DNA of 64,000 nt. It comes from Rhodococcus jostii RHA1. Lineage in GTDB: Bacteria > Actinomycetota > Actinomycetes > Mycobacteriales > Mycobacteriaceae. Made by a program: the position numbers and the translations under genes. Below, piece by piece: positions 28,672-38,034 of this stretch. The stretch covers positions 3,782,001 to 3,846,000 of the forward strand of contig NC_008268.1 of the NCBI RefSeq assembly GCF_000014565.1. Direction: 5' to 3'. Each line of letters begins with the position of its first letter. Positions within the stretch are counted from its first letter, which is position 1. Under the pieces are notes generated by a model. The model was not told the origin of the DNA. It worked only from the letters and a program-made list of their open reading frames with translations, and ran no database searches.

Positions 28672-29817
28672 CTATGCCATTACGGGCAGGATGTCGCTGC
28701 CGAAGACGTGGTCGATGCGGTCCTTCGCCAGACCCATGCTGGTGGTCATGCCGATTCCGGTGGTCACGGTGACGATGTGCACGCCATCGATCGGCTCCTC
28801 GATCAGGAACTCGGAATCGGGTGCCGAGCTGTACACGCCCTGCCAGCGTTCGGTGACGGTGACGTCCGAGACGCCGAAGAGGGCGGCGGCCTCACGGATC
28901 AGCACCTCGAACCCCTTCTCCGACTGGAACGGCTCCGCCGAGATCTCACGGATGTGGGTGTCGCCCAGCAGGATCGACCCGTCGGGCTGCGGTGTGTACA
29001 TCTGGTGGAGGTCGAGATCGACGTAGTCCGGGTACTCGTCACGCAGCCTTGCCGCGACCGCCGCCGTCGCAGGAAGATTCTCGAAACCGCTGTACCGCAC
29101 GAGCGACCAGCCCGTGAACAACGGCGCGGACAACGGCGCGGACAACGGAATCCTCGCGCGCATCATGTGGAGCCGGCACCGCAGGAGCCCGCCGCGCTCG
29201 GCCGGCTCCGGGAACAGGCGGTCGATGTCGTAGTTGACGGTGACGAACACCGTCGCCGCGTGCAGATCGCCCCGCGAGGTATGAACGACTCCGGTGTCGA
29301 ATCCGGTTGCGGCGGTCCGCCAGAAGAAGTCGACGCCCGACGCTCCGAGCCACCGCGCAATGGCGGGGGCCGCTTCCCGCGGGTTCACCTGGAGGTCGTC
29401 GGCCATGTACATGCCCCCGACGACGCGGTCGCCGACGATGGGTAACGCGCCGAGGATCCGGTCTCGGGACAGCAGTTCCACTTCGGCCGGTTCGCGTACT
29501 TCGGCGAACTCGGTGATGACGGCCAGCTCGTCGTCATGTCGTGCCACGCAGTATGTTCCGGATTCGGCGGACCAGAACCCGGCCTTGCGTGCCAGGTCGA
29601 GCCAGTGCTCCCGGCCCGCTCGGGCGTAGTCGCGGGCGACGCCCGACTGGGCGGTGATGCAGGCGTGGCCGAAGTTCTGGACGGACGCGCCCGCAACTCG
29701 GTCGGCGTGGTCGATCACCGCCACGGACAGGCCTCGATTGCGCGCGTGATACGCGTGCGCGAGGCCGACGATTCCGGCACCGACGACCACCACGTCGTAG
29801 CGTCGTTGAGTTGTCAT
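28672..29817 (-). CDS. FAD-dependent oxidoreductase (TIGR03364 type), putative aminophosphonate oxidase
   Basis: About 381 residues of the DAO family: dinucleotide motif VVVVGAGIVGLAHAYHARNRG at the N-terminus, HACITAQSG after it, and the C-terminal THIREI...GVYSSAPDSEF and TTGIGMTTSMGLA. Relatives of this type occur next to TIGR03351 phosphonatase-like enzymes and are thought to deaminate an aminoethylphosphonate-like compound oxidatively to the aldehyde. A 12 bp unit AACGGCGCGGAC is repeated (29120-29148), giving LSAPLSAP in a surface loop. ATG at 29817 or GTG at 29826 are both possible; no strong ribosome site is seen. Confidence 0.82.
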   Translation of the reverse strand: MTTQRRYDVVVVGAGIVGLAHAYHARNRGLSVAVIDHADRVAGASVQNFGHACITAQSGVARDYARAGREHWLDLARKAGFWSAESGTYCVARHDDELAVITEFAEVREPAEVELLSRDRILGALPIVGDRVVGGMYMADDLQVNPREAAPAIARWLGASGVDFFWRTAATGFDTGVVHTSRGDLHAATVFVTVNYDIDRLFPEPAERGGLLRCRLHMMRARIPLSAPLSAPLFTGWSLVRYSGFENLPATAAVAARLRDEYPDYVDLDLHQMYTPQPDGSILLGDTHIREISAEPFQSEKGFEVLIREAAALFGVSDVTVTERWQGVYSSAPDSEFLIEEPIDGVHIVTVTTGIGMTTSMGLAKDRIDHVFGSDILPVMA

Positions 29818-30004
29818 GCGACTCACTGTGGACCCACCCGGGACAACATATCAATACAAGTGCAAGGAGTTTGCCACAGGTATAGATAAGTTTCCTTCCG
29901 TTAACTGTCCGTTGTGCGGCCCGGCGGGCGCGTCGGGTGGTCGGGGTCGTGGGTTGCTGGGAAAATTGCCGCCTGAGTCCATCCACCTGCAGAGGGGCTG
30001 ATCA

Positions 30005-30814
30005 ATGAGTAGTGGTTCCGGCCCGAGAGCCGTTCCCGTCCACGAACCGGCGTCGTCCCACGACCGCTTCGGTCCCCTGATCGAGCGCCGCGACGACGCC
30101 GACTTCCCCTTCTACAACGGGACGCCCACCACGCTGTCGGTGCGGCAGTGGGTCCTGGCATGGGCCTCGGTCGCAGTCGGCTTCGCGGCCCTGGTCCTCA
30201 TCCCGTATCCCGACAACGTCGTTGCGCTGCTTCCGCGCATCCTGTTCGTCGTCATCCCGCTCGTCGTGCTGGCGATGGTGACGCGCGAGCACTGGACAGC
30301 GTTGTTCCGGAAGGTGCACGGCCGGGACGTCCTCACGATGATCGGCTTCGCCGTGCTCAACCTCGTTGTCACGTCCGTGCTGGCGTTGATCGTGCGGGCC
30401 CTGTTCGGGGTGGCGTCCAACGAGGCCATCGACGGTGCAGGCGAGGGCGGTGCGCTCGACACGGCCGCGTTCTACGTGGGAACCGGGATCCAGTTGGTCG
30501 GCGAAGAAGTCTTCACCATGGTCCCGTTTCTCGCGCTGATGTATTACCTGTTCGCCAAGGCAAAACTGTCCCGCAAGACCGCGATCATCCTGGCCTGGCT
30601 GCTCAGTGCGGTGTGGTTCGGCGCCGCCCACCTGCAAACCTACGACTGGAACTTCGCGCAGGCCTTCATCGTGATCGGCGGGGCCCGACTGGTGCTCACC
30701 CTCGCCTACATCCGGACCAAGAACCTGTGGGTCTCGACGGGCGCGCACATCATCAACGACTGGACCCTCTTCACCCAGGCGATCGTGATCAACGCCGCGC
30801 TCGTCACCCGGTAG
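30005..30814 (+). CDS. CPBP-family intramembrane metalloprotease
   Basis: A 269-residue membrane protein with about seven helices and the three CPBP/Abi motifs: GEEVFTM (motif 1, paired Glu), FGAAHLQTYDWN (motif 2, His) and GAHIINDW (motif 3, His). The Arg that usually follows the EE pair is absent. Such proteins resemble eukaryotic CAAX protease Rce1; in bacteria they take part in bacteriocin self-protection, peptide maturation or sensing. GAGGGG precedes the ATG. Neighbours give no hint of a peptide partner, so its role is open. Convergent with the Pro-rich lipoprotein. Confidence 0.8.
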   Translation: MSSGSGPRAVPVHEPASSHDRFGPLIERRDDADFPFYNGTPTTLSVRQWVLAWASVAVGFAALVLIPYPDNVVALLPRILFVVIPLVVLAMVTREHWTALFRKVHGRDVLTMIGFAVLNLVVTSVLALIVRALFGVASNEAIDGAGEGGALDTAAFYVGTGIQLVGEEVFTMVPFLALMYYLFAKAKLSRKTAIILAWLLSAVWFGAAHLQTYDWNFAQAFIVIGGARLVLTLAYIRTKNLWVSTGAHIINDWTLFTQAIVINAALVTR

Positions 30815-30835
30815 CCGAGTCTCCGCGGCCGACCC

Positions 30836-31924
30836 TCAGTTGGGAATGGGGATGACGATGGGTGGCAGACCCGGAATCTGCACCTGAATCTGCTGTGGCG
30901 GTACGGGCGCCGGCGCGGCGGGAGGCGGGTAGTTCACCTGCGGCTCGGGCGCGGGCGGCGGCGGTGGAGGCGGAGCGGGTGCCGGCGGCGGGGGCGGAGG
31001 CAGAGGTTCCGGGGAGGGAGCCGGCGCGGGACGGGGAGCCGCCTGCTGCACCACCGCGGGCGGCGAATCCACCACCGGCGCCTGGGCTTCCACGGGCGCC
31101 ACCGGATTCGGGCGCTCCACAGGCTGCTGCGGGCCGGAACCGATCGGCACCGGCGACAGTCCACCGGTCATCAGATCCACCACGGTCACTTCGGTCATCG
31201 CCAGGTTGGAGGGCTGCACGACGTACAACCTGTCCTGTTGGAAACCCGGCCACGGATCGCCCTGCACGTCCGCGTTCTCGTTCACCACCGGGGACAGCAG
31301 TGGGCTTCCGCGCACACATCGGACGCGGGGAACGCCGTGGTCGTCGATCAACACGATGGTCCCCGCCTCGAGAACGGACTGGAATGCGCTCGCATGCCCG
31401 TCGTCGAAGCCGTGATTGGTGACGCGGGTGTCCGCACGGAGCAGCACCGGTGTCAGGGTGCGGACGTAATTCCGCACGTCGTCGACCTGGAACACGCTCG
31501 ACCAGGCTTGTAGCCTCGCCGGATCCTGCTCGAGGTCGTCGACGAGACGCTGCCGGTCGCAGAGCACCCGGTCGGGGCTTCCGCCGTAGAGACCGGCACG
31601 GTCGCCGATCACCCGGATCCCGGCCGCGCGGGATTCGCTCGGCAGGTCGGTGCCGGGCGGACCGAACGGGACCGTCGTCGGCGTCTGCGGTGGAAGCAGC
31701 ACTTCCGTCCACGGAAGCTGCCCGCTGTCGGTGGCGCGGTCCAGGTCGATCGGATCGGGGTGGCCCCCGGAACCCGAGGAGCACGCCACGAGCACCGTGG
31801 CGGTCAGGGCCCCGGCGACCGCCAGCCAGCTACGCGGTGCGCGCCCGGGGCGCGTACCGGCTCGAACGACTGCTCTGCGTCGGGCACGCCGTGCGGCCTG
31901 CCCGGCGACGTCGGTGGCCACCAC
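30836..31924 (-). CDS. Proline-rich lipoprotein with DUF6777-like domain
   Basis: A 362-residue exported protein. An Arg-rich leader then helix ends in lipobox LVAC (Cys about residue 48). Residues about 60-255 form a domain with LCDRQRLVDDLEQDPARL, FQVDDVRNYVRTLTPVLLRADT and VRCVRGSPL, as in DUF6777 proteins; residues about 270-345 are a proline repeat region (PPPPPPAPAPPPPPPPAP) typical of cell-wall-spanning linkers, and the end is PGLPPIVIPIPN. Function is unknown; anchoring in the membrane with a stalk through the envelope is likely. The start is GTG and could lie a little further in. Confidence 0.72.
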   Translation of the reverse strand: MVATDVAGQAARRARRRAVVRAGTRPGRAPRSWLAVAGALTATVLVACSSGSGGHPDPIDLDRATDSGQLPWTEVLLPPQTPTTVPFGPPGTDLPSESRAAGIRVIGDRAGLYGGSPDRVLCDRQRLVDDLEQDPARLQAWSSVFQVDDVRNYVRTLTPVLLRADTRVTNHGFDDGHASAFQSVLEAGTIVLIDDHGVPRVRCVRGSPLLSPVVNENADVQGDPWPGFQQDRLYVVQPSNLAMTEVTVVDLMTGGLSPVPIGSGPQQPVERPNPVAPVEAQAPVVDSPPAVVQQAAPRPAPAPSPEPLPPPPPPAPAPPPPPPPAPEPQVNYPPPAAPAPVPPQQIQVQIPGLPPIVIPIPN

Positions 31925-31992
31925 GCCATGGTAAGCACAGTCGCTGATCAGCCGGGCCGAATTGCGGTGTGGTTGCCGGGCCCGGCCGTCGG

Positions 31993-32367
31993 TCAGCTCG
32001 TGATCATGTCTTCCTGCGACCAGAAGGCGCGCATGGAGGTGATCTTGCCGTCGTCGTCGAACGTCATGACGTCGATCGGCGCGATCTCGAGCTTCTGCTC
32101 ACCCAGGTCGGTGACGAGGGAGAAGTGAAACGCGGCCGAGTTTCCGGCGATCTTCAGCGTCAGGAGCTCGCCGGTCTGCTTCAGCGGTTCGATCACCCCG
32201 TAGAACTCCCGCAGCGATTCCACCGTGGTCCGCGGCTCGGTACCCACCGGATCCTCGACGGTGGCGCCCTCGGCGTACAGCGCGACGACGTCGTCGGTGG
32301 TCCCGGTGGCCACCGCCTCGATGTACCTCTCGACGGTCTTGCGGATGTCTTCTGCGGACGGTGCCAT
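31993..32367 (-). CDS. Ketosteroid delta-isomerase (SnoaL/NTF2-like fold)
   Basis: A 124-residue cone-shaped alpha+beta protein. It matches 3-oxo-steroid isomerases: catalytic Tyr in RYIEAV (about residue 15), general base Asp in ATVEDPVG (about 38) and the third acid in IDVMTFDDDGKI (about 100). The enzyme shifts the double bond from delta-5 to delta-4 during sterol degradation. A KstR-type operator is located 22-35 bases upstream of its start, tying it to sterol catabolism. No other steroid gene is adjacent. Confidence 0.85.
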   Translation of the reverse strand: MAPSAEDIRKTVERYIEAVATGTTDDVVALYAEGATVEDPVGTEPRTTVESLREFYGVIEPLKQTGELLTLKIAGNSAAFHFSLVTDLGEQKLEIAPIDVMTFDDDGKITSMRAFWSQEDMITS

Positions 32368-32388
32368 GATGCGAACTCCTCAGTCGAA

Positions 32389-32402
32389 TAGAACGTGTTC
32401 TA
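32389..32402. promoter_or_regulatory. KstR-type operator
   Basis: TAGAACGTGTTCTA fits the KstR consensus TNNAACNNGTTNNA (TetR repressor of cholesterol catabolism in Mycobacterium and Rhodococcus) at every fixed position. Position right before the isomerase gene suggests derepression by sterol-derived acyl-CoA. Confidence 0.8.
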
Positions 32403-32524
32403 GTGGTGAGAGTAACGCAGCACCGGCCCGGTCGGGAGCCCCTTCTCCCAGGCAGCGGGACATGTTCGCACCGGGCCCGCCCCTGCCGACATCGGAAGCC
32501 GGCAGGGGCGGGAGGTAACGATCC

Positions 32525-33934
32525 TCAGGTTCGCGGCGCGGACGCCTCCTCCAACTTCTCCACCCGGGGAGCGCTCGTCCCCATTACCGGGGCAGCGGTT
32601 ACGGAGGACACCTCTTCCAGCGACTTCCCCTTCGTCTCCGGCGACATGAAGAAGCAGATCACGAACGCGACCGCCGTCAGCACCGCACCGAAGAGCATCG
32701 TGGTGCCGGTTCCCAGCGCCGAGATGCTCAGCGGCAGCAGGTACGTGCCCGTCGCGGCGCCGAACCGGCTCACCGCGGTGGCGATTCCCACCGCGGTCGC
32801 CCGGAACTCGGTGGGGAAGAGTTCGTTGGGGTAGATCCACACCAGGATGCTCGGACCGCCGGAGATGAACGCGTACGCGCAGAAGGCGGCGACGATGAAC
32901 CAGAGGGGACCGTCCGCCCACAACCACAGCCCTGCCAGCGGAATCACCATCAGGGCCAACGGGACCACGGCGATCGGACGCCGGCCCCACTTCTCGACCA
33001 GGAACAGTGCGGGGATGGATCCGGCGACGATGAGCCCGATGATGACGGTTTCGACGATGAGCCCCGCGGAACCGTCACCGGAGATCGAGAAGCCTGACAG
33101 GATCGTGGGCAGGAATGTCAGCAACGCGTAGAGCGGGGTGACGACCGCCAGATACAAAGCGCTGCACATGATCAGCCGGGCCAGGTACTGGCCGCGGAAG
33201 TAGATCCGGATGTCGGCCTTCGGCTTGTCCGCCGTGTCCTCGACGGTGACCTTGCTCAGGTCGAGTTTCTCCCCGTAGATCTTCTCGACCACGGCCTCGG
33301 CGTCGGCCACCCGGCCGTTCTTCAGGAGCCAGCGCGGCGACTCCGGGATTCCGCGGCGCACCAGGATCACGATCAGACCCAGCACCGCACTGGACGCGAG
33401 GAGCAGGCGCCAATGGTCGTTGCCACCGGAGATGCCGACGACGAGCGCACCGACCACGTACGCGGCAACCGCGCCCGCCGACCACGCGACGGCCGACATC
33501 CCGACCATGGCGCCGCGCTTCTTGGTGGGAGTGAACTCGGTGAGCAGCGAGGTGGCGATGGGGTAGTCGGCACCGATGGCCGCACCGATGACGAAGCGCA
33601 GAACGATAAGCTGCCACGGCAATTGGACGAACACCGACAATGCGCACGCGACGACCAGTACCACCAGGTCGAGGGCGTACATCTTCTCCCGGCCGATCCG
33701 GTCGGTGAGGAAGCCGAACACTGTGGCGCCGAAGAAGATTCCGATCAGCGAGGCGGCACCGATCAACCCTGCCTCGGCTGTCGTCGGGTGAAGTTGCTCG
33801 GTCACCCCGAGCAGGGCCACGCCGATGATGCTCATGACGTACCCGTCCAGGAATGGTCCGCCACAGCACGCGATCAGGAGCTTGGTGTGAAACCCGCGTT
33901 TGGCGGGTCTGTCCATCACGTCGAAGGAACTCAT
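32525..33934 (-). CDS. MFS transporter, sugar/aromatic-acid porter type
   Basis: A 469-residue transporter with twelve helices, the MFS loop motifs FGFLTDRIGREKMYALDL after helix 2 and VEKWGRRPI after helix 8, IPESPRWLL after helix 6 and FPTEFRATAVG near helix 10. PESPRWL and the mid-length loop are shared with the sugar-porter and acid-symport families. It lies 74 bp downstream of the enoyl-CoA hydratase gene on the same strand and so is likely the uptake system for the substrate of that operon. GGAGACGAC site before ATG. Confidence 0.82.
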   Translation of the reverse strand: MSSFDVMDRPAKRGFHTKLLIACCGGPFLDGYVMSIIGVALLGVTEQLHPTTAEAGLIGAASLIGIFFGATVFGFLTDRIGREKMYALDLVVLVVACALSVFVQLPWQLIVLRFVIGAAIGADYPIATSLLTEFTPTKKRGAMVGMSAVAWSAGAVAAYVVGALVVGISGGNDHWRLLLASSAVLGLIVILVRRGIPESPRWLLKNGRVADAEAVVEKIYGEKLDLSKVTVEDTADKPKADIRIYFRGQYLARLIMCSALYLAVVTPLYALLTFLPTILSGFSISGDGSAGLIVETVIIGLIVAGSIPALFLVEKWGRRPIAVVPLALMVIPLAGLWLWADGPLWFIVAAFCAYAFISGGPSILVWIYPNELFPTEFRATAVGIATAVSRFGAATGTYLLPLSISALGTGTTMLFGAVLTAVAFVICFFMSPETKGKSLEEVSSVTAAPVMGTSAPRVEKLEEASAPRT

Positions 33935-34008
33935 GTCGTCTCCACTACGTAGATTGGTGCCGTCACCCTGGGGGTGGCGGTCGAGTCGGCCGCACTCGGC
34001 CGGTACCG

Positions 34009-34737
34009 CTAAGAGGTTGTCTTGTTCAGCGCCGAGTAGGCGAGCTGCTCGAGCAGCAGCGAGGCATGGTGCGGGGAGTCGGCGCTGACGTCCAGCACCT
34101 GCTTGGTGATGCTCAGCGCCAGCGGCGAATACGCCGCGAGTTCGTGCGCGATGCTCAGCGCCTGCTTCACGTGCTCCGCGGGAGGGGCGATCTCACTGAC
34201 GACGCCCCAGCGTTCGGCCTCGGTGTGATCGAAGCGCCGTCCGCGCAGGACGAGGTCGCGGGCACGGCCCGCCCCGACGACGCGGGTGATGCGGGTGACC
34301 CCACCGGAACTGGGGAGGATTCCGATTCCGATCTCCGGGAATCCGAAGACCGCGGCCGGATCGGCGACGCGGATGTCGGTGGCGAGAGCCAGTTCGAGCC
34401 CGCCGCCGAGGCAGTAGCCGGTGATCGCGGACACGGTGGGTTGCGGGAGAGCCGCGAGCGCCTCGTACACCGACCCGGAGGTCCGGTAGTACTCGGCGAT
34501 CGCCTCCGGCGTCATCTCCCGCAGTTCGGTGACGTCCGCGCCGGCCGAGAACACCGAGTCGCCCCCGGTGAGAACCACCGCACGGCTGGATTTCACCTCG
34601 GGTGACCCCAGTGCGCCGAGCAGTTCGGCTTCCATGTGCGTGGACAGCGCGTTCCGCTTCCGTTCGCGCCTCAGGGTGACGACGGCGACGTCGCCGTCGC
34701 GGCGCACATCGACGGTCCCGGGGTTCTCGGTCGACAT
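34009..34737 (-). CDS. Enoyl-CoA hydratase/isomerase
   Basis: A 242-residue crotonase-fold enzyme: VFSAGADVTELREM is the oxyanion loop (about residues 60-72), ITGYCLGGGLELALATDI the second, with FGFPEIGIGILPSSGG following. The position of the catalytic Glu in the first loop (Glu residues in typical hydratases at GGGLE and PE) is preserved as GLELA and FPEIGIG. It would hydrate an enoyl-CoA made by the dehydrogenase that precedes it by only 4 bp. The ATG at 34737 is chosen since the frame upstream is antisense-like and overlaps the dehydrogenase. Confidence 0.85.
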   Translation of the reverse strand: MSTENPGTVDVRRDGDVAVVTLRRERKRNALSTHMEAELLGALGSPEVKSSRAVVLTGGDSVFSAGADVTELREMTPEAIAEYYRTSGSVYEALAALPQPTVSAITGYCLGGGLELALATDIRVADPAAVFGFPEIGIGILPSSGGVTRITRVVGAGRARDLVLRGRRFDHTEAERWGVVSEIAPPAEHVKQALSIAHELAAYSPLALSITKQVLDVSADSPHHASLLLEQLAYSALNKTTS

Positions 34738-34741
34738 CGTG

Positions 34742-35941
34742 CTACTTCTCCCCGGCCTCGTAGCGGAACGACAGCAGGTTGTCGAGACCCCGCTTGTTGG
34801 CCTCGTTCGCGATGACCAGGCGCTGGATCTCCGACGTGCCCTCCCAGATGCGGTCGACGCGCAGTTCGCGCCACAGCCGCTCGACGGGGTAGTCGCGGAT
34901 GTAGCCGCGCCCACCGAAGATCTGGACGGCCCGGTCGGCCACCCGGTTCGACGCCTCCGAGGCGGCCAATTTCACAGTCGCGGCCTTGGCGTGCAGCGTC
35001 TTTCGCAGATCGGCGTCGTGGGGGTCGGCCTGGTCGAATTCCCACGCCACCTGGTGGGTGAGTGCCCGGTTGGTGGTGATGTCCACGACGGAGTCGGCGA
35101 TCATGCCCTGGATCAGCTGACGATTGATCAGCGGCTCGCCGCCCTGCACCCGCTCCCGCGCCCAGTCGACGGCCAGGGTCAGCGCCCGCTCGGCGGCACC
35201 GATCGTGCGTGCGCCGATCATCAGCCGCTCCTCCGTGAACCAGTCGCGGGTGAGGTCGTGACCCTGCCCGATGCCACCGAGCACGGCGTCCTCTCCGACG
35301 CGCACATTCTCGAACGTGAACTCGGGGTGCTCGTAGACGAAGGTGTGCGTGTAGCGGGGGATGTGCTTGATCTTCACACCCGGGGTGTCGACGTCGATCA
35401 GGAAAATCGTTGCGGCGTGCTCGGGTTCGACGTTGGCCAGCACGATGAGGTAATCGGCGACGTCACCGACCGTGACGAACCACTTCTCGCCGTTGATGAT
35501 GTACCCGCCGTTGCCGTCGGGGGTCGCGGTGGTACTCGCCGCGGAGAAGTCCGAGCCCGCGTTGGCCTCGGAGATCGCGACGGCGTCGCGGCGGTCACCG
35601 CGGGCACCGGGAATCAGGTAGCGCTCCCGCTGTTCGGGGGTCGCATGGGTCAGCGGGTTCGCGGGCCGCCACACCGTGTCCCACAGCGCGTTGGTGAGCT
35701 TACCGAGTTCGTCCTGCACGACGGCCTGCTCGAGCACCGTCAGTCCGGCACCGCCGTATTCGACGGGGGTGTTGATCGCCTGCAGTCCCGATGCGAGGAC
35801 GGCCGCCTTGATGGTGGCGTGGGATTCGTCGGAAATTCCGTTGTTTCTTTCGCACTCGTCCTCGAACTGCATGATCGTGTCGGTCAGGGCGCGTGCGCGC
35901 TCCTTGAGGTCGGCGAGGCGGGGGCTGTATGCGAATTCCAT
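34742..35941 (-). CDS. Acyl-CoA dehydrogenase
   Basis: A 399-residue flavoenzyme with the ACAD order: N-terminal helical domain, AISEANAGSDFSAASTTA (signature 1, about residues 125-142), WFVTVGDVADYLIVLA in the beta domain, and the C-terminal helices with QIFGGRGYIRDYPVERLWRE and the signature IYEGTSEIQ here as IWEGTSEIQ. The catalytic base is not certain by eye. It desaturates an acyl-CoA and passes electrons to ETF. Second-last enzyme gene before the hydratase, 20 bp after the acyl-CoA synthetase gene. Confidence 0.88.
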   Translation of the reverse strand: MEFAYSPRLADLKERARALTDTIMQFEDECERNNGISDESHATIKAAVLASGLQAINTPVEYGGAGLTVLEQAVVQDELGKLTNALWDTVWRPANPLTHATPEQRERYLIPGARGDRRDAVAISEANAGSDFSAASTTATPDGNGGYIINGEKWFVTVGDVADYLIVLANVEPEHAATIFLIDVDTPGVKIKHIPRYTHTFVYEHPEFTFENVRVGEDAVLGGIGQGHDLTRDWFTEERLMIGARTIGAAERALTLAVDWARERVQGGEPLINRQLIQGMIADSVVDITTNRALTHQVAWEFDQADPHDADLRKTLHAKAATVKLAASEASNRVADRAVQIFGGRGYIRDYPVERLWRELRVDRIWEGTSEIQRLVIANEANKRGLDNLLSFRYEAGEK

Positions 35942-35961
35942 GGTGAATGAACTTCCTTGTG

Positions 35962-38034
35962 TCAGTTGGTGTTCGATGAGCTGAGGACGATGCGTGCGTC
36001 GAGTCCGAGGGCGTGCTTCGGAGTGACGAATAGTGGGTTGATCTCGAGTTCCGCGATCTCGGGGTGTGCGGTGGCCACGGTCGTGACGGCGGCGATGGCA
36101 TCCGCGGCCGCGTCGACGTTGATCGGGGGCCTGCCGCGAACCCCTCGGAGCAGAGCGGACGCCCGCAGGTTGTCGAGCAGGCCGCGGGCGGTCTCCGCAT
36201 CGACCGGCGCCAGCGCGAAGGCGACGTCCGCGAGGACCTCGGTGAAGATACCGCCGAGACCCACCATCGCCACGGGACCGAACCGCGGGTCGGTCTGGAC
36301 TCCCACGATGAGTTCGACTCCCTCACTGAGGTCCGCCATCCCCTCCACGCAGTAGGCGGGCGCACCGAGCGAGTCGTCCATCCGCGTGAACGCGTCGGTG
36401 AGTTGCTGCGCGGTTCCCAATCCGAGCGCCACCCCGCCGGAGTCGGACTTGTGCAGCAACCCCATCGCCTTCAGGACCACGGGGTACCCCACGGTGTCGG
36501 CCGCTGCCACCGCCTCGGCGCAGGTCCGCACCAGTTGCGCGTCCGGGAACTCGACGCCCGCAGTGCGGAAGAGTTCGCGGGCGTCCCAGTACGCGTCGCT
36601 GGTGACCGGCTCGGCCGGCTCGCTCGACAGGCTCGCATGATGCTGCGGCGCAGCGGTTTCGGCGATGATCCCGAGCGCACCCGCGGCATCCTCCACCGCC
36701 CGGAAGACCGGAACTCCGCTGTCGGCGAGGACCCGGGCCGCGGCGCTGTCGGGATGCATCGTGTGCACGACGACCGGCTTGCCGTGGGTGCGCGCCGTCT
36801 CGGCCATCGCACGGGCGGTGTCGACCTCCGCTCGCGCGAGGTTCTCGCCGTAACTTCCGTAGCCGCCGAAGTATCCGGTGAGCAGGACGGAATCGACGGC
36901 CGGACTCTGCAGGATGGTGTCGAGGACCGAGACGAACGAGGTGATGTCCTGTTCCCCGGCTCCGGCGAGGTCGACCGGGTTCGTCACCCCGGCGGACGGC
37001 GGCAACAGAGTGCGCAGTGCGCTGCTGATGTCGGCGGTGAACTCCGGCACCGCGAGTCCGGCTGCCTCGACGACGTCGGACGCGACACCCGCGTGCCCGC
37101 CGCCGTCCGCGATGACGCCGACCCTGCGTACCTCCGCAGGTCCGTACCCGAGGAGTGTGGCCGCCACGTCCGCGAGCTGCCGTGGACTCGACACCCGGTA
37201 CACCCCGGCAGCCCGGCAGGCCGCGTCGATGACCGCGCTGTCGGAAGTCAGCGATCCCGTGTGCGACTGCGCCCCGCGGATGGAGGCCGCGCTGCCACCC
37301 ACCGTCAGCAGCAGAACCGGCTTCCCGGCTCGGGATGCCTGCGCGGCGGCATCGACGAACGCCCGCCCGTCACCGAAGTCCTCGCAGTACACGGCGATGA
37401 GATCGGTGTCGTCGTGCTCCACGCAGGAGCGGATGAGGTCGGCGGCGCCGAGGTCTGCCTGGTTCCCGAGCGAGGCGAACCGGGAGAACCCGTGCCCGCG
37501 GGCCTCGAGGAACTGGCTGAGTTCGAGTGCCATGTTGCCGCTCTGGGAGAGCAGCGCGACCCGTCCGGCGGGAAGCGCGTTCGAGGCCAGCGTCAGCGCG
37601 GTGCTCGAATCCAGCACACCCAGGCAGTTCGGCCCGAGAAGGACGGCTCCGGCCGCCCGCACCCGCTCCACGACCCGATCCTGCACAGCCTTTCCGGCAG
37701 CACCGAGTTCGGCGAAACCGGCGGTGACGCCGACGATGGCGGTGGCGCCCGCCGCGAGGGCGTCGTCCACGGCCTCCTCGAAACCCTGTGCCGGAACGGT
37801 GATGACAACGAGATCGACTCGTTCGTCGAGTTCCGACAGGCTGCGGAGCGAAGGGTGTCCCAGGATGCGCTCACCGCGCCGGTTGACGAGGTGGACCGAC
37901 CGGTTGCCCTTCATGCGGAGCGCCTGAACGCTGATCCAGTTGCCGTACTTCGTCTCGTCGTTGCTGGCACCGAGGACGGCGACCGACCGGGGGTCGAACA
38001 GTGCCGTGAGGTCACGGTCGGTGATCGTGCTCAT
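35962..38034 (-). CDS. NDP-forming acyl-CoA synthetase (acetyl-CoA synthetase/ADP-forming type)
   Basis: A 690-residue fusion of both halves of the enzyme. The first 460 residues hold the CoA-binding domain (DPRSVAVLGASNDETKYGN, VPAQGFEEAV) and the succinyl-CoA synthetase-like flavodoxin domain with the phosphohistidine loop (GSAASIRGAQSHTGSLTSD, His about 265); the last 220 hold the ATP-grasp domain (GYPVVLKAMGLLHKSDSGGV, GRPPINVDAA). It activates a carboxylic acid with CoA at the expense of ATP to ADP (or ATP from acyl-CoA). The substrate of the operon is unknown; ferulate-type, pimelate-type and branched acids are all handled by this family. GAGGAG site, ATGA overlap with the SDR upstream. 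Confidence 0.87.
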   Translation of the reverse strand: MSTITDRDLTALFDPRSVAVLGASNDETKYGNWISVQALRMKGNRSVHLVNRRGERILGHPSLRSLSELDERVDLVVITVPAQGFEEAVDDALAAGATAIVGVTAGFAELGAAGKAVQDRVVERVRAAGAVLLGPNCLGVLDSSTALTLASNALPAGRVALLSQSGNMALELSQFLEARGHGFSRFASLGNQADLGAADLIRSCVEHDDTDLIAVYCEDFGDGRAFVDAAAQASRAGKPVLLLTVGGSAASIRGAQSHTGSLTSDSAVIDAACRAAGVYRVSSPRQLADVAATLLGYGPAEVRRVGVIADGGGHAGVASDVVEAAGLAVPEFTADISSALRTLLPPSAGVTNPVDLAGAGEQDITSFVSVLDTILQSPAVDSVLLTGYFGGYGSYGENLARAEVDTARAMAETARTHGKPVVVHTMHPDSAAARVLADSGVPVFRAVEDAAGALGIIAETAAPQHHASLSSEPAEPVTSDAYWDARELFRTAGVEFPDAQLVRTCAEAVAAADTVGYPVVLKAMGLLHKSDSGGVALGLGTAQQLTDAFTRMDDSLGAPAYCVEGMADLSEGVELIVGVQTDPRFGPVAMVGLGGIFTEVLADVAFALAPVDAETARGLLDNLRASALLRGVRGRPPINVDAAADAIAAVTTVATAHPEIAELEINPLFVTPKHALGLDARIVLSSSNTN

